40,923 nucleotides of DNA, from positions 1 to 40,923 of the forward strand of contig CANRNU010000020.1 in assembly GCA_947632005.1 (NCBI GenBank), given 5' to 3'. Positions 7,891 to 19,310 of this stretch are shown piece after piece. Made by a program: the position numbers and the translations under genes. Numbering within the stretch: the stretch's first letter is position 1; every line of letters starts with the position of its first letter. The DNA is from an uncultured Oscillospiraceae bacterium (GTDB taxonomy: Bacteria > Bacillota > Clostridia > Oscillospirales > Oscillospiraceae). The notes under the pieces are model-generated. The model had not been told where the DNA came from and made no database searches. It was given only the letters and a program-made list of their open reading frames with translations.

Positions 7891-8463
7891 ATGGAGTATA
7901 AAAATATTTTACAAGTCGATTGCCGCAAATCATTTCGTGAATGGCTCAGCGTTTATTCAGAACAAGAGACAGAATGCTGGGTTAATGTAAAACGTGGGAA
8001 GCCTGTTGATGACACCCACTTTTGGTATATTGATGCTGTGGAAGAAGCGCTTTGCTATGGTTGGATAGACAGCACCCACCGAATCATTGACGGAAAGAGG
8101 TTGCAGCGCTTTACACCCCGTAAAAAGGGGAGCAAGTGGACAGAACTCAACAAGGAGCGTGTTCGCAGACTGGACGCTTTAGGTCTGATGACTGATGCGG
8201 GAAGAGCAGTCCTCCCTGCTATGGGAGTTCGCAGTTTTCAAATCGACCCTGATATTGAGGTGGCGCTGAAGGCTGCACGGGCGTGGTCGAAGTTCAGATC
8301 ATTTCCTCCTTTATACCAAAGGGTACGAGCGGGAAATATAGCCTTCTATAAGAAACGAAACCCAGAGATGTACGACCAAATGTTGGCGCACTTAATCGAG
8401 GAGACCAGACAAGGTAAAATGTTTGGCGAATGGAATGACTATGGCAGACTGTTAGATTATTAA
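7891..8463 (+). CDS. YdeI/OmpD-associated family protein
   Basis: 190 residues. The core pattern of the YdeI family is present: a W-containing start (REWLSVYSEQETECWVNV), then YIDAVEEALCYGWIDSTH, then FTPRKKGSKWTELNKERV with a Leu/Gly-rich helix after it. Members are widespread small cytoplasmic proteins, some linked to resistance to peptides or bacteriocins; the biochemical role is not established. The coding sequence is clearly more AT-rich than the core genes around it, and its codon choice (AAA, GAA, TTT) differs, suggesting acquisition by transfer. ATG 7891 is the first in frame; the upstream ribosome site is weak. It stands alone. Confidence 0.8.
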   Translation: MEYKNILQVDCRKSFREWLSVYSEQETECWVNVKRGKPVDDTHFWYIDAVEEALCYGWIDSTHRIIDGKRLQRFTPRKKGSKWTELNKERVRRLDALGLMTDAGRAVLPAMGVRSFQIDPDIEVALKAARAWSKFRSFPPLYQRVRAGNIAFYKKRNPEMYDQMLAHLIEETRQGKMFGEWNDYGRLLDY

Positions 8464-8837
8464 ATTCCCGTTTGTCGCTCTGGCTGTTGTTAAGCGTCGG
8501 TTTTGAAACACCTTATTTTGACCATGAGAACAGCAGACAACTAACAGAGAAAAACCGTCCCAAATTCGGCAGGATTGATCCTGTTTTGCATCTATGACGG
8601 GTCGGACGCTGGGCGAAGATAAAAACAACCATGCGGAAATTCGTATAAATTCGTATAACAACAAGATGGAGAGAGCGGGAAAATGCTGTTATATAAGGGA
8701 GAATTGGTCTTGTTAAGTTTTCCCACCATGAAGCCACAGGACTGAGTAACAGATAAAAACATAACTGCCGCTGCACATGGTCTTGTGTGCGGCGGTGTTT
8801 GTACGGTTTGGAATATGCGCGTATCGGGAGTTGTTTT
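8464..8837. other. AT-rich intergenic segment before the transporter
   Basis: No convincing gene here. It contains a short tandem direct repeat (AAATTCGTATA then AATTCGTATA near 8638-8660). It also holds a hairpin CCGCTGCACA (8768-8777) / TGTGCGGCGG (8786-8795) followed by TGTTTGT, which may be a weak terminator or leader structure for the EamA gene. The composition matches the YdeI segment to its left, so the transferred block probably ends here. Confidence 0.5.
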
Positions 8838-9713
8838 ATGAGAGAGAGACAGGCGTCCGGCCACCTGATGGCCTTGGTGTGTGTGGTGGTCTGGGGCTCC
8901 ACTTTCGTGGTCAGCAAGAGCCTGCTGGAGCACCTGCAGCCCATCCAGCTGATGCTCCTGCGATTCACCCTGGCCTACATAGCCCTGTGGATCATCCACC
9001 CCAAGTGGTATTTTCGCTGGAAAGAGGAGTGGCGGTTTCTGCTGATGGCGCTGTTTGCCAACACCCTGTATTGCTGGGCGGAGAACACCGCCATCACCCT
9101 GACCCAGACCACCAACGTGAGCATCCTGGTGTCCACGACACCCATCATCACGGCGGTGGTCATGGCAGTTTTTCACAGGGATGAGCGGTTGAGCCGGGGC
9201 CAGGCCCTGGGTTTTGGCATCGCCTTTTGTGGTGTGGTATTGGTGGTGTTCAACGGGGCGGTGGCGCTGCATGTGCGCCCGGCAGGCGATCTTCTGGCGC
9301 TGTTGGCCGCCGCATCCTGGTCGGCCTACGGCATGCTGCTGCGGCGCTGGTCCGGGGAGTATGACAGCGTGCTCATCACCAGAAAGCTCATGTTTTATGG
9401 GGCTCTGACCGTGCTGCCCATGGTGCTGGCGACCGGCCTGCCGGAGGATGTGACGGGCCTTTTGACCTGGGCCAATGCCGCGAAACTGGGATATCTGGGC
9501 TTTGTGGGCAGCGCGCTCTGCTACCTCTTCTGGGGCAGAGCAGTCCAGCGGCTGGGCGTGCTGAAGGCCAATCTCTATATCTATATGGTCCCGCTGGTCA
9601 CGCTGCTGGTGGGGGCCGTGGTGCTGCATGAGCGGGTCACGCTCATGGGAGCGGCGGGCATCGCGCTGGTCATCGGCGGGATGGTCCTGGGGACTTTGCG
9701 GAGCGGCGGATGA
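8838..9713 (+). CDS. EamA/DMT family transporter
   Basis: 291 residues with about ten hydrophobic segments arranged as two EamA repeats. The N-terminal signature LMALVCVVVWGSTFVVSK is typical of drug/metabolite transporter (RhaT/YdcZ-like) proteins, and a second repeat begins near residue 150 (GDLLALLAAASWSAYGMLL). Such carriers export amino acids, metabolites or toxic compounds; the substrate cannot be read from sequence. ATG 8838 has a CGGGAG site seven bases upstream. An earlier GTG at 8787 would add an unrelated N-terminus and lies inside a hairpin. The stop overlaps the MATE gene as ATGA, so the two exporters are coupled. Confidence 0.92.
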   Translation: MRERQASGHLMALVCVVVWGSTFVVSKSLLEHLQPIQLMLLRFTLAYIALWIIHPKWYFRWKEEWRFLLMALFANTLYCWAENTAITLTQTTNVSILVSTTPIITAVVMAVFHRDERLSRGQALGFGIAFCGVVLVVFNGAVALHVRPAGDLLALLAAASWSAYGMLLRRWSGEYDSVLITRKLMFYGALTVLPMVLATGLPEDVTGLLTWANAAKLGYLGFVGSALCYLFWGRAVQRLGVLKANLYIYMVPLVTLLVGAVVLHERVTLMGAAGIALVIGGMVLGTLRSGG

Positions 9714-11140
9714 GAGAACGTGCACTGAAAAACGACGTGGCTGCGGCCCCGTTCCCGTGGGGGCCGTTTCTGAAGAAGCTGGCGGCTGTTGCCATTCCGG
9801 TGGCGCTGCAGAACCTGCTGACCACCACGGCCAGCATGGTGGACACCATGATGGTGGCGCCCCTGGGCGAGCTGTCTGTGGGGGCGCTGGGCCTGTGTGC
9901 CCAGTTTTCCTCGCTGCTGTTCTCCGGCTACTGGGGCTTCGTGGGCGGCGGCATGCTGTTCTTCTCCCAGTATTGGGGCGCCGGAGACGAGGAGGGCCTG
10001 GAGCGCAGCTACGGCATGACGTGGGTGTGCATGATGACGGTGGCCACTGTGTTCGGCTGCCTGGCCATTTTTGCGCCGGAGATGGTCATGCGGGTCTATA
10101 CGGACAAACAGACCATCCGGGACATCGGGGTCCAGTATCTTCACATCGTGGGCTTTGCCTACATCATGCAGGTGTTCTCCATGGCGATGAGCAGTCTGCT
10201 GCGCTCCACGGAGCGGGTGCGTATCCCCATGGCGGCGTCCATCGCCTCGGTGGGGACGAATCTCTTTCTGAACTGGGTGTTCATCTACGGCCATCTGGGA
10301 AGCCCTGCTATGGGCATCCGGGGCGCGGCCCTGGCCACCACCTGCGCCGCGGCGGTGAATCTGCTGGCCATCTACGGCATGGCCCGGCTGACGAAGTATC
10401 CCTACCTCTTTCGGGTCCGCGGCCATTTTCGGTGGACCCGGGCACATCTCCGGGAGTACTTTCTCAAGTGCTTTCCCATCATCTGCAACGAGGTGCTCAT
10501 CGGCGTGGGGAACATGCTCATCAACGTGACCCTGGGCCGTCAGCCGGAAGAGGTGATCGCGGCCATCGCGGTGTTCCGGACGCTGGAGGGACTCATCATC
10601 GGCTTTTTCGCCGGCTTTTCCAACGCGGCCTCCATCCTGGTGGGCACCTGCGTGGGGGCGGGGGAGCTGGATACTGCCTACGAGCGGGCCAAGCGGCTGA
10701 TCTATCTTTGCAGCGGCTTCATCCTGCTGGTGGGACTGGGCGTGCTGGCGCTGCACCGGCCCATCCTGACGGGCATGAGCCTTTCAGGGACATCCTTCAC
10801 GGCGGGGGTACGGCTTTTGAGCATCTACGTCGCCGTGTCGGTCATCCGCATGGGCAATTGGATCCAAAACGACACCTATCGGGCCTCCGGCGACGCGGTG
10901 ACCGGCACGGTGTTGGAGATCGTGTTCATGTACGCGATGGTGCTGCCCTGCGTGCTGGTGTCCGGTTTTGTGCTGGAGCTGCCCTATTGGGCCATCTTCC
11001 TGTGCTGTTACATCGACGAGCCGATCCGTTACGTGCTCATGCAGCGGCATTTTTACTCCGGCAGGTGGATCCGGCCGGTGACGGACCAGGGGAAGGCGGC
11101 CCTGGACGGGTTCCGTGCCCGGCGGGGCTGGCGCGGATAG
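9710..11140 (+). CDS. MATE family efflux transporter
   Basis: 476 residues with twelve predicted membrane segments in two homologous halves. The N-half begins KLAAVAIPVALQNLLTTTAS and continues MVDTMMVAPLGE, typical of the MATE fold; the C-half repeats the pattern around FPIICNEVLIGVGNMLINVT. MATE proteins are Na+- or H+-coupled exporters of organic cations and drugs. ATG 9710 overlaps the stop of the EamA gene by four bases. The hydrophilic N-terminus (MRERALKNDVAA) is ordinary. Substrate unknown; the tandem arrangement with EamA suggests a small export module. Confidence 0.94.
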   Translation: MRERALKNDVAAAPFPWGPFLKKLAAVAIPVALQNLLTTTASMVDTMMVAPLGELSVGALGLCAQFSSLLFSGYWGFVGGGMLFFSQYWGAGDEEGLERSYGMTWVCMMTVATVFGCLAIFAPEMVMRVYTDKQTIRDIGVQYLHIVGFAYIMQVFSMAMSSLLRSTERVRIPMAASIASVGTNLFLNWVFIYGHLGSPAMGIRGAALATTCAAAVNLLAIYGMARLTKYPYLFRVRGHFRWTRAHLREYFLKCFPIICNEVLIGVGNMLINVTLGRQPEEVIAAIAVFRTLEGLIIGFFAGFSNAASILVGTCVGAGELDTAYERAKRLIYLCSGFILLVGLGVLALHRPILTGMSLSGTSFTAGVRLLSIYVAVSVIRMGNWIQNDTYRASGDAVTGTVLEIVFMYAMVLPCVLVSGFVLELPYWAIFLCCYIDEPIRYVLMQRHFYSGRWIRPVTDQGKAALDGFRARRGWRG

Positions 11141-11190
11141 ATATCGCCTGACAGCAGGCGCATCAATCTCACAAGTGGAGGTGCTTGGAT

Positions 11191-12267
11191 ATGGAGAAAA
11201 CGGAGTCGCGCAACTATGGCATCGACGCCATGCGTATATGCTCCATGCTGATGGTGGTGCAGCTGCATGTACTTTTGCGCGGCGGTATTCTCGATATCAC
11301 CGATGTCCTGAGCCGGGGCGGCCTGACAGAAAAGTATATGCTGGCGTGGTTTTTGGAGACGGCGGCAATTTGTGCGGTAAACTGCTACGCGCTCATCTCG
11401 GGATATGTGGGCGTGGGGTCGAAATACCGGCTGTCCAATTTGGCAGAGCTTTGGCTCCGGGTCGTATTTTATACAGTGGGCATCACGACGCTGTTTTCCA
11501 TTTTTCAGCCCGGCTCAGTGGAGACAAGGATGTGGATCAAGGCTTTTTTCCCTCTTTGTACAAAATACTATTGGTACTTTACCGCCTATGCCGGCCTGTT
11601 CCTGTTTATTCCCATTTTGAATATTGCTATCGAGCGGTTGGAAAAAAGACAGATCCAGCTCCTGATCGCAGGTTTTGTGGTGTTTTTTTCATGTGCTCCG
11701 ATACTTTTTGGCAGAGATATCTTTGGAACAGGTTCCGGGTATAGCGCTTGGTGGCTGATGATCTTGTATATCATGGGGGGGTATATTCGGAAGTATGGTC
11801 TTTTCCAGGGCCGGGGCCCGGGGTGGATGTTTGCAGGTTACTTTGGCATGGTGGTGCTGACCTGGGCCGTCAAGATGGCGTTGCAGGCGGGACTGCTCCC
11901 CCAGAGGGAAGGGCCGTCGCTGCTCTCCTATATTTCTCCCACGATGTTGGCGGCAGGGGTATTTCTGCTGCTGGGGTTTGAACGGCTGAAACTGCCGAAA
12001 ACGGCATGCAAGGTGATACGATTTCTTTCGCCGATGGCGTTCAGCGTCTATGTGATCCATGTGGAGAATCAGATTTGGAAATACCTGGATAAACGGTTCG
12101 CTGCCTATGTGTTTTTGCCGCCGCTGAAGGAGGCGGCGGCCATCGTGGGGACAGTTCTGGCGATCTATGTGATATGCACGGCGATCGACTACTTCCGGGA
12201 GAAGCTGTTTGCCGCCCTCAAGGTGAGACAGCGTCTGCGTGCGTGGGAGGAGAGACTCCTGCCGTGA
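11191..12267 (+). CDS. Membrane acyltransferase, acyltransferase-3 (OafA/WecH-like) family
   Basis: 358 residues with about ten membrane segments. The N-terminal motif NYGIDAMRICSMLMVVQLHV contains the conserved R and H of acyltransferase-3 proteins, which O-acylate cell-surface sugars or glycolipids using cytoplasmic acyl donors. The C-terminal segment MAFSVYVIHVENQIW matches the usual final repeat. I prefer ATG 11191 to TTG 11185, since GGAGGTG ends eight bases before the ATG. It is followed by a terminator, so it forms its own unit or the end of the exporter unit 50 bases upstream. The acceptor is unknown. Confidence 0.88.
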   Translation: MEKTESRNYGIDAMRICSMLMVVQLHVLLRGGILDITDVLSRGGLTEKYMLAWFLETAAICAVNCYALISGYVGVGSKYRLSNLAELWLRVVFYTVGITTLFSIFQPGSVETRMWIKAFFPLCTKYYWYFTAYAGLFLFIPILNIAIERLEKRQIQLLIAGFVVFFSCAPILFGRDIFGTGSGYSAWWLMILYIMGGYIRKYGLFQGRGPGWMFAGYFGMVVLTWAVKMALQAGLLPQREGPSLLSYISPTMLAAGVFLLLGFERLKLPKTACKVIRFLSPMAFSVYVIHVENQIWKYLDKRFAAYVFLPPLKEAAAIVGTVLAIYVICTAIDYFREKLFAALKVRQRLRAWEERLLP

Positions 12268-12278
12268 AGAAGAGAAAA

Positions 12279-12305
12279 GCGGACGGGTGGGCCGTCCGTT
12301 TTTCC
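12279..12305 (+). terminator. Rho-independent terminator after the acyltransferase
   Basis: The CGGACGG / CCGTCCG stem with a five-base loop is followed by TTTTTCC. It ends the accessory block just before the strong promoter of the next core operon. Confidence 0.85.
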
Positions 12306-12317
12306 TTTGGCGGGAAA

Positions 12318-12346
12318 TTGACAAGGGCCCGGGAAGGCTCTATACT
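12318..12346 (+). promoter_or_regulatory. Sigma-A promoter for the RNA methyltransferase-dprA-topA operon
   Basis: TTGACA (12318-12323), a 17-base spacer, and TATACT (12341-12346). The predicted start is near 12353, about 27 bases before the methyltransferase ATG. Confidence 0.85.
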
Positions 12347-12379
12347 GTACGGTATAAAAAACGGAAAGCGTTGGAGACG

Positions 12380-13114
12380 ATGGAAGCGATACGGTCACGG
12401 CAAAATGAATTGGTGAAGCGGTTCATCGCCCTGGGCACGGACCGGTCGGCCCGGCAGGAGGCAGGAGAGTATGTCTGCGCCGGGCAGACGCTCCTGGAGG
12501 AGGCGGTCTCATCCGGCGCGGAGGTGACATGCGTGCTGGCGCAGGAGGACATCCCCGGTCTTCCGGTGCGGCTGGTGACGCCGGAGATATTGAAGGCCGT
12601 GTCGCCTCTGCAAAACAGCCCCGGCCCGGTCTTCACCGTGAAGATGCGGCCTCTGCCCCCGGCGGAGACGCTGCGGCGGGTCATCGTGCTGGAAAATGTC
12701 CAGGACCCGGGGAACGTGGGCACGGTGCTGCGGACGGCGGCGGCCTTCGGGATGGATATGGTGGCGCTCTGCGGGAGCTGTGCGGACCCCTACAATCCCA
12801 AGACTGTCCGGGCCTCCATGGGGGCCATCTTCCGTCAGAGCGTGGTGAGGACGGACTTGGCCGACCTTCCGCAGGCGCTCCGCGGTCTGCCCCTGTACGG
12901 GGCGGCTCTGGCCCCCGGGGGGAGAGATGTGCGGGACCTGCCTGCCGGGCCTCTGGCGGTGGCTGTGGGCAATGAGGGCAAGGGACTCACGGCGGGGCTT
13001 CTGGCCCAATGCGCCGGGACGGTGCGCATCCCCATGCGGCCCGGGACAGAGAGCCTCAACGCCGGCATAGCCGCGGCGGTGGCGATGTGGGAGATGGTGA
13101 GAGCGGAGATATGA
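12380..13114 (+). CDS. TrmH/SpoU family RNA 2'-O-methyltransferase
   Basis: 244 residues. An N-terminal substrate-binding domain (about 1-90, starting MEAIRSRQNELVKRF) precedes a SPOUT knotted methyltransferase domain. The three family motifs are present: ENVQDPGNVGTVLRTAAA, AVGNEGKG and IPMRPGTESLNAGIAAAVA. These enzymes use S-adenosylmethionine to methylate ribose in rRNA or tRNA; the exact target is not predictable. ATG 12380 (METMEAIRS frame) fits the promoter at 12318-12346; GGAG lies only three bases upstream, rather close. The longer upstream frame would run through the terminator and promoter and is rejected. The stop overlaps a short candidate ORF leading to dprA. Confidence 0.93.
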   Translation: MEAIRSRQNELVKRFIALGTDRSARQEAGEYVCAGQTLLEEAVSSGAEVTCVLAQEDIPGLPVRLVTPEILKAVSPLQNSPGPVFTVKMRPLPPAETLRRVIVLENVQDPGNVGTVLRTAAAFGMDMVALCGSCADPYNPKTVRASMGAIFRQSVVRTDLADLPQALRGLPLYGAALAPGGRDVRDLPAGPLAVAVGNEGKGLTAGLLAQCAGTVRIPMRPGTESLNAGIAAAVAMWEMVRAEI

Positions 13115-13293
13115 CGTGCCGGAGATGTGACACGCAGGGGGAGCTCGAGGGGGCGGGAGCCCGCCTCGAATGGGATCGGCGCCCGCCGGGCTGTGCCCGG
13201 GGAGCAAAGCGACGTTTTTCGCAGGCAGAATGCCCAGGAAAACACGGCGCCTTGTGGGAGATGGCAAAGGGGGACTTACCGTGGCCAGACTGA
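13111..13293 (+). CDS. Candidate 60-codon Cys-rich ORF between methyltransferase and dprA
   Basis: ATG 13111 overlaps the methyltransferase stop as ATGA, and the frame ends 13 bases into dprA, so it fills the gap exactly as coupled operon genes do. A ribosome-like GCGGAG lies just upstream. The product begins MTCRRCDTQGELEG and has four Cys in all, but no recognisable fold. Against it: the gap has hairpins (for example around CGGGCTGTGCCCG) and a low-complexity start, so the frame could be chance. A domain hit or conservation in relatives would decide. Confidence 0.3.
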   Translation: MTCRRCDTQGELEGAGARLEWDRRPPGCARGAKRRFSQAECPGKHGALWEMAKGDLPWPD

Positions 13294-14432
13294 AATACTG
13301 GGTGTGGCTCAGCTGCGTGAGCGGCGTGCGTCCCCTGATCAAGTACCGTCTGGCCGAGGCCATGGGCGGGCCGGAAAAGCTCTTCTTTGCAAAAAAGGAG
13401 GAGCTCCTGGCCGCCGAGCCGCTGCTCCAGCCCCATGAGGCGGACAAGCTCATGGACAAGAGCATGGAGCTGCCCGCGAAGGCGCTTGGCTTCTGTGATG
13501 AGCACCACATCGACATCATCACCATGCAGGACGCGGCCTATCCCGAGCGGCTGCGGCATATTCCCGATCCGCCTGCCGTACTGTATGTCTGGGGCAAGCT
13601 CCCGCCGGTGGACGAACGTCTGCTCCTGGCGGTGGTGGGCACCCGAAAGGCCACACCCTACGGCGTCCGCATGGCGGAAAAGACCGGCCGGGAGATCGCC
13701 CAGGGCGGCGGGATCGTGGTATCCGGTCTGGCGGAGGGCTGCGACTGCATCGCCATGGAGGCGGCCCTCCGGGCCGGCGGAACCGTCATCGGCGTGCTGG
13801 GCACGGCCATCGACCAGGTGTACCCGGCCAAAAACCGGGAGCTGTTTGAGAGCGTGAAGGCCAACGGCGCTTTGGTCAGCGAGTATGCGCCTGGCCAGCG
13901 GACCTATCCGGCGGACTTCAAGGCCAGAAACCGCATCATCACGGGGCTGAGTCTTGGGGTCGCGGTAGTGGAGGCGCCCCGGAAGAGCGGCACCCGCTCC
14001 ACCGCGGACCACGCCCTGGAGCAGGGACGGGATGTGTTCGCCGTGCCCGGCAGCGTGGATGCATACAACAGCGAGGGATGTAACGAGCTGATCGCGCAGG
14101 GCGCTGTCCCCATTGCCGGCGGAAAGGACATTTTGCGGGCCTATGCGGGGCGAAATGACCTTTTGCGGCAGGAAGCTGCACCCATACATATTAAAAAAGA
14201 GATTGACAAGCCCAAAGACATAGTTTATATTGACGCTACGGACAGGAGCATAGATCTTCCTGAGACACAGCGGAAGGTCCTGTCCGCCATGACCCGGCCT
14301 GATATGCTTGCCGATGAGATCACTGAGGCGGCGGAATTGCCCGCGTCGGAGACGCTGGCGGCGCTGACCATGCTCCAGATCGGCGGCTATGTGGTCCAGG
14401 GGGTCGGGAAGCGGTACACCCGCAAACTTTGA
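13281..14432 (+). CDS. dprA: DNA-processing protein DprA
   Basis: 383 residues from GTG 13281, chosen because AAAGGGGGA ends six bases before it and the protein then begins MARLKYWVWLS as usual. An N-terminal SAM-like helical region (about 1-95) precedes a Rossmann-fold DNA_processg domain with AVVGTRKATPYG, VSGLAEGCDCIA and PGQRTYPADFKARNRII, then a C-terminal winged helix (about 315-380). DprA protects incoming single-stranded DNA and loads RecA during natural transformation; it is also kept in many bacteria not known to be competent. The order dprA-topA-trmFO is conserved in Firmicutes. Confidence 0.95.
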   Translation: MARLKYWVWLSCVSGVRPLIKYRLAEAMGGPEKLFFAKKEELLAAEPLLQPHEADKLMDKSMELPAKALGFCDEHHIDIITMQDAAYPERLRHIPDPPAVLYVWGKLPPVDERLLLAVVGTRKATPYGVRMAEKTGREIAQGGGIVVSGLAEGCDCIAMEAALRAGGTVIGVLGTAIDQVYPAKNRELFESVKANGALVSEYAPGQRTYPADFKARNRIITGLSLGVAVVEAPRKSGTRSTADHALEQGRDVFAVPGSVDAYNSEGCNELIAQGAVPIAGGKDILRAYAGRNDLLRQEAAPIHIKKEIDKPKDIVYIDATDRSIDLPETQRKVLSAMTRPDMLADEITEAAELPASETLAALTMLQIGGYVVQGVGKRYTRKL

Positions 14433-14448
14433 ATGAGTGAGGCACGAT

Positions 14449-16724
<2,276 letters not shown>

Positions 16725-16728
<4 letters not shown>

Positions 16729-18047
16729 TGGCGGACATATCCGTGGTGGGCGCGGGCCTGGCCGGCAGCGAGGCCGCCTGGCAGCTGGCCCAGCGGGGGA
16801 TGAAGGTCCGGCTTTACGAGATGAAGCCGGAGAAGATGACCCCGGCCCACACATCGCCCCTTTTTTCAGAGCTGGTCTGTTCCAATTCCCTGCGGGGGGA
16901 CGACCTCTCCAACGCCGTGGGCCTCCTGAAGGAGGAGTTGCGCAGGCTGGGGAGCCTGATGATGATGAGCGCGGAGAAGCACCGGGTCCCGGCGGGGGGC
17001 GCTCTCGCGGTGGACCGGGTGGCCTTCGCCCAGACCATCACCGACGCCGTCCGCAGTCATCCCAACATCGAGATCGTGGAACAGGAGCTGACGGATTTTC
17101 CCCAGGGGGAGTGCATCGTCGCCACCGGTCCGCTGACCAGCGACGGGCTCATCCCGGCCATCGCGGATGCCTGCGGCCAGGCAGATTTTCTCCACTTCTT
17201 CGACGCCGCCGCGCCCCTGATCGCCTTCGACAGCATCGACATGACGAAGGCATGGTTCGGCTCCCGGTACGGCAAGGGTACGGATGATTATGTAAACTGT
17301 CCTATGGACAAGGAGCAGTATGACGCCTTTGTGACCGAGCTGGCCAGGGCCCAGGAGGCCCCGGTCCACGGCTTTGAGGACGCGGGGGTGTTCGAGGGGT
17401 GCATGCCTGTGGAGGTCATGGCCCGGCGGGGACATGACACCCTTCGGTATGGGCCTCTGAAGCCGGTGGGGCTGCGGAACCCCGAGACGGGGGAGAGCTA
17501 TTACGCCGTGGTACAGCTGCGGCGGGACAACGACGAGGGCTCCGTCTATAACCTGGTGGGCTTTCAGACCCACCTGACCTTCCCGGAGCAGCGGCGGGTG
17601 TTCGGCATGATCCCGGCCCTGGCCAACGCGGAGTATCTCCGCTACGGGAAGATGCACCGGAACACATTTCTGAACGGGCCGGAACTGCTGGATCGGTACT
17701 ACCGGCTCCGGAGCGAGCCCCGCATCGGCTTTGCCGGCCAGGTGACCGGCGTGGAGGGCTATGTGGAGTCCTGTGCCTCCGGCATGCTGGCGGCGCTGGA
17801 GGCGGCCCGGCGGTTCAAGGGCCTGCCGCCCCTGGATTTTCCCCGGACCACGGCCATCGGCGCGCTGGCGCTGTATGTGTCCGGCGGGAGCGCCAGCGGG
17901 GATTTCCAGCCCATGAACGTGAACTTTGGTATCATCGAGCCGGCCGGGGAGCGCATCCGCAATAAGCGGGAGCGGAACCTGCAGGTGGCCCAGCGGGCCC
18001 TGGCGGACTTGGACAAGATCATCGAAAGAGAGAAGGCGGGCATATGA
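16725..18047 (+). CDS. trmFO: Methylenetetrahydrofolate--tRNA-(uracil-5-)-methyltransferase TrmFO
   Basis: 440 residues. The N-terminal FAD-binding motif VVGAGLAGSEAA is followed by the family segment SELVCSNSLRGDDL with Cys52 and later FEGCMPVEVMA with Cys226, matching the two conserved cysteines of the enzyme. A second family block (TAIGALALYVSG) sits near the C-terminus. It makes ribothymidine at position 54 of tRNA, using methylenetetrahydrofolate and FADH2. Two adjacent ATGs (16725 and 16728) are possible; AAGGAG at 16714-16719 suits either. It overlaps topA and plsX by four bases each, so it is translationally coupled to both. Confidence 0.96.
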
Positions 18048-19072
18048 AGATCATTCTGGACGCCATGGGCGGCGACAATGCCCCCCAGGCCATCGTCTCC
18101 GGCGGGGTGAAGGCCGCCCGGGAGCTGGACACGGATATCGTGCTGGTGGGCCGGGAGGATGAGGTGTGCCGGTGCCTGGCCGCCTGCGGTGGGGAGAACG
18201 AACCCCGCGTCACGGTGGTGGGCGCCCCGGACGTGATCACCATGGAGGACGAGGCGGGCATGGCCTGCTACAACAAGCGCAAGTCCTCCATGACCGTGGC
18301 CCTGACCATGCTGAAAAAGGGCGAGGGAGACGCGGTCATCTCCGCCGGCAGCACGGGAGCGCTTTTGGGCGGCGCCACCCAGTTCGTCAAGCGTATCAAG
18401 GGTATCCGCCGGGCGGCCCTGGGCCCGGTGCTCCCCAACGGGGACAAGGGCGTGCTCCTCATCGACTGCGGCGCCAACGTGGACTCCACGCCGGAGTATC
18501 TGCTGCAATTCGCCTACATGGGCTCCTTCTACGCCCAGCGGATGATGGGCATCGAAGCGCCCCGGGTGGCCCTTTTGAACGTGGGCACCGAGGACACCAA
18601 GGGCGGCGCCCTGCAAAAGGCGGCTTTTGCCCTGCTGAAAGAGGCCCATGAACAGGGACGCATCAATTTTGTGGGCAACGCCGAGGGCAGCGACATGTTC
18701 GCCGGGAAGATGGATGTGCTGGTGACGGACGGCCTGGCGGGCAATGTGATGCTCAAGACGGTGGAGGGCCTGGCAAAATTCATGTTCAAAGAGCTCAAGA
18801 AGGTCATGTACAGCAGTACGAAGACCAAGGTGGGCGCCCTTCTCATCAAAAAGGACCTGTATGGCATGAAGGCCATGCTGGACCCGGCCGAGGTGGGGGG
18901 AACGGCCCTGCTGGGCATCTCCAAGCCCGTGATCAAAGCACATGGAAGCTCGGATGACCGGGCCATCTTCAACGCCGTGCGTCAGGCCGTCGCCTGCGTC
19001 GAGGCGGATGTGGCCGGGGCCATCGAAGCAAATATCGACTATATGAAAATGGAAAAACCAAAGGAGACGTAA
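18044..19072 (+). CDS. plsX: Phosphate acyltransferase PlsX
   Basis: 342 residues, full length. The N-terminus MKIILDAMGGDNAP and the segments SAGSTGALLGGAT and VTDGLAGNVMLKT are diagnostic. PlsX converts acyl-ACP to acyl-phosphate for the PlsY step of phospholipid synthesis, working peripherally at the membrane. ATG 18044 overlaps the trmFO stop. acpP, encoding the carrier of its substrate, follows four bases after the stop; FapR/fabD genes, often present in Bacillus at this point, are absent here. Confidence 0.96.
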   Translation: MKIILDAMGGDNAPQAIVSGGVKAARELDTDIVLVGREDEVCRCLAACGGENEPRVTVVGAPDVITMEDEAGMACYNKRKSSMTVALTMLKKGEGDAVISAGSTGALLGGATQFVKRIKGIRRAALGPVLPNGDKGVLLIDCGANVDSTPEYLLQFAYMGSFYAQRMMGIEAPRVALLNVGTEDTKGGALQKAAFALLKEAHEQGRINFVGNAEGSDMFAGKMDVLVTDGLAGNVMLKTVEGLAKFMFKELKKVMYSSTKTKVGALLIKKDLYGMKAMLDPAEVGGTALLGISKPVIKAHGSSDDRAIFNAVRQAVACVEADVAGAIEANIDYMKMEKPKET

Positions 19073-19076
19073 GAAA

Positions 19077-19310
19077 ATGGTGTACGACAGAATTATCGAG
19101 ATGATCTGCGAGCAGTTCGACATGGATCCGTCGAAGCTCAACGAGAATACCAGCTTCGACGACATGGACTTTGACTCCATAGACGTGGTGGAGCTGGTGG
19201 CGGATATCGAAGACGAGTTCGGTCTGGACGAGATCCCCGAGGTGGAGCTCCTGGAGATGCACACCATCGGCGATCTGGTGGCCTACGTCAGCGCCCGCAC
19301 CGGGGAGTAA
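19077..19310 (+). CDS. acpP: Acyl carrier protein
   Basis: 77 acidic residues. The phosphopantetheine attachment site is Ser34 in MDFDSIDVVELV; most bacterial ACPs have DSLD, so Ile here is a mild variant. The helix II region DIEDEFGLDEIP is standard. It carries growing acyl chains for fatty acid synthesis and supplies PlsX. It sits between plsX and rnc as in many Firmicutes. AGGAGACG before the ATG is the ribosome site, and the TAA stop shares a base with the rnc ATG. Confidence 0.95.
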   Translation: MVYDRIIEMICEQFDMDPSKLNENTSFDDMDFDSIDVVELVADIEDEFGLDEIPEVELLEMHTIGDLVAYVSARTGE

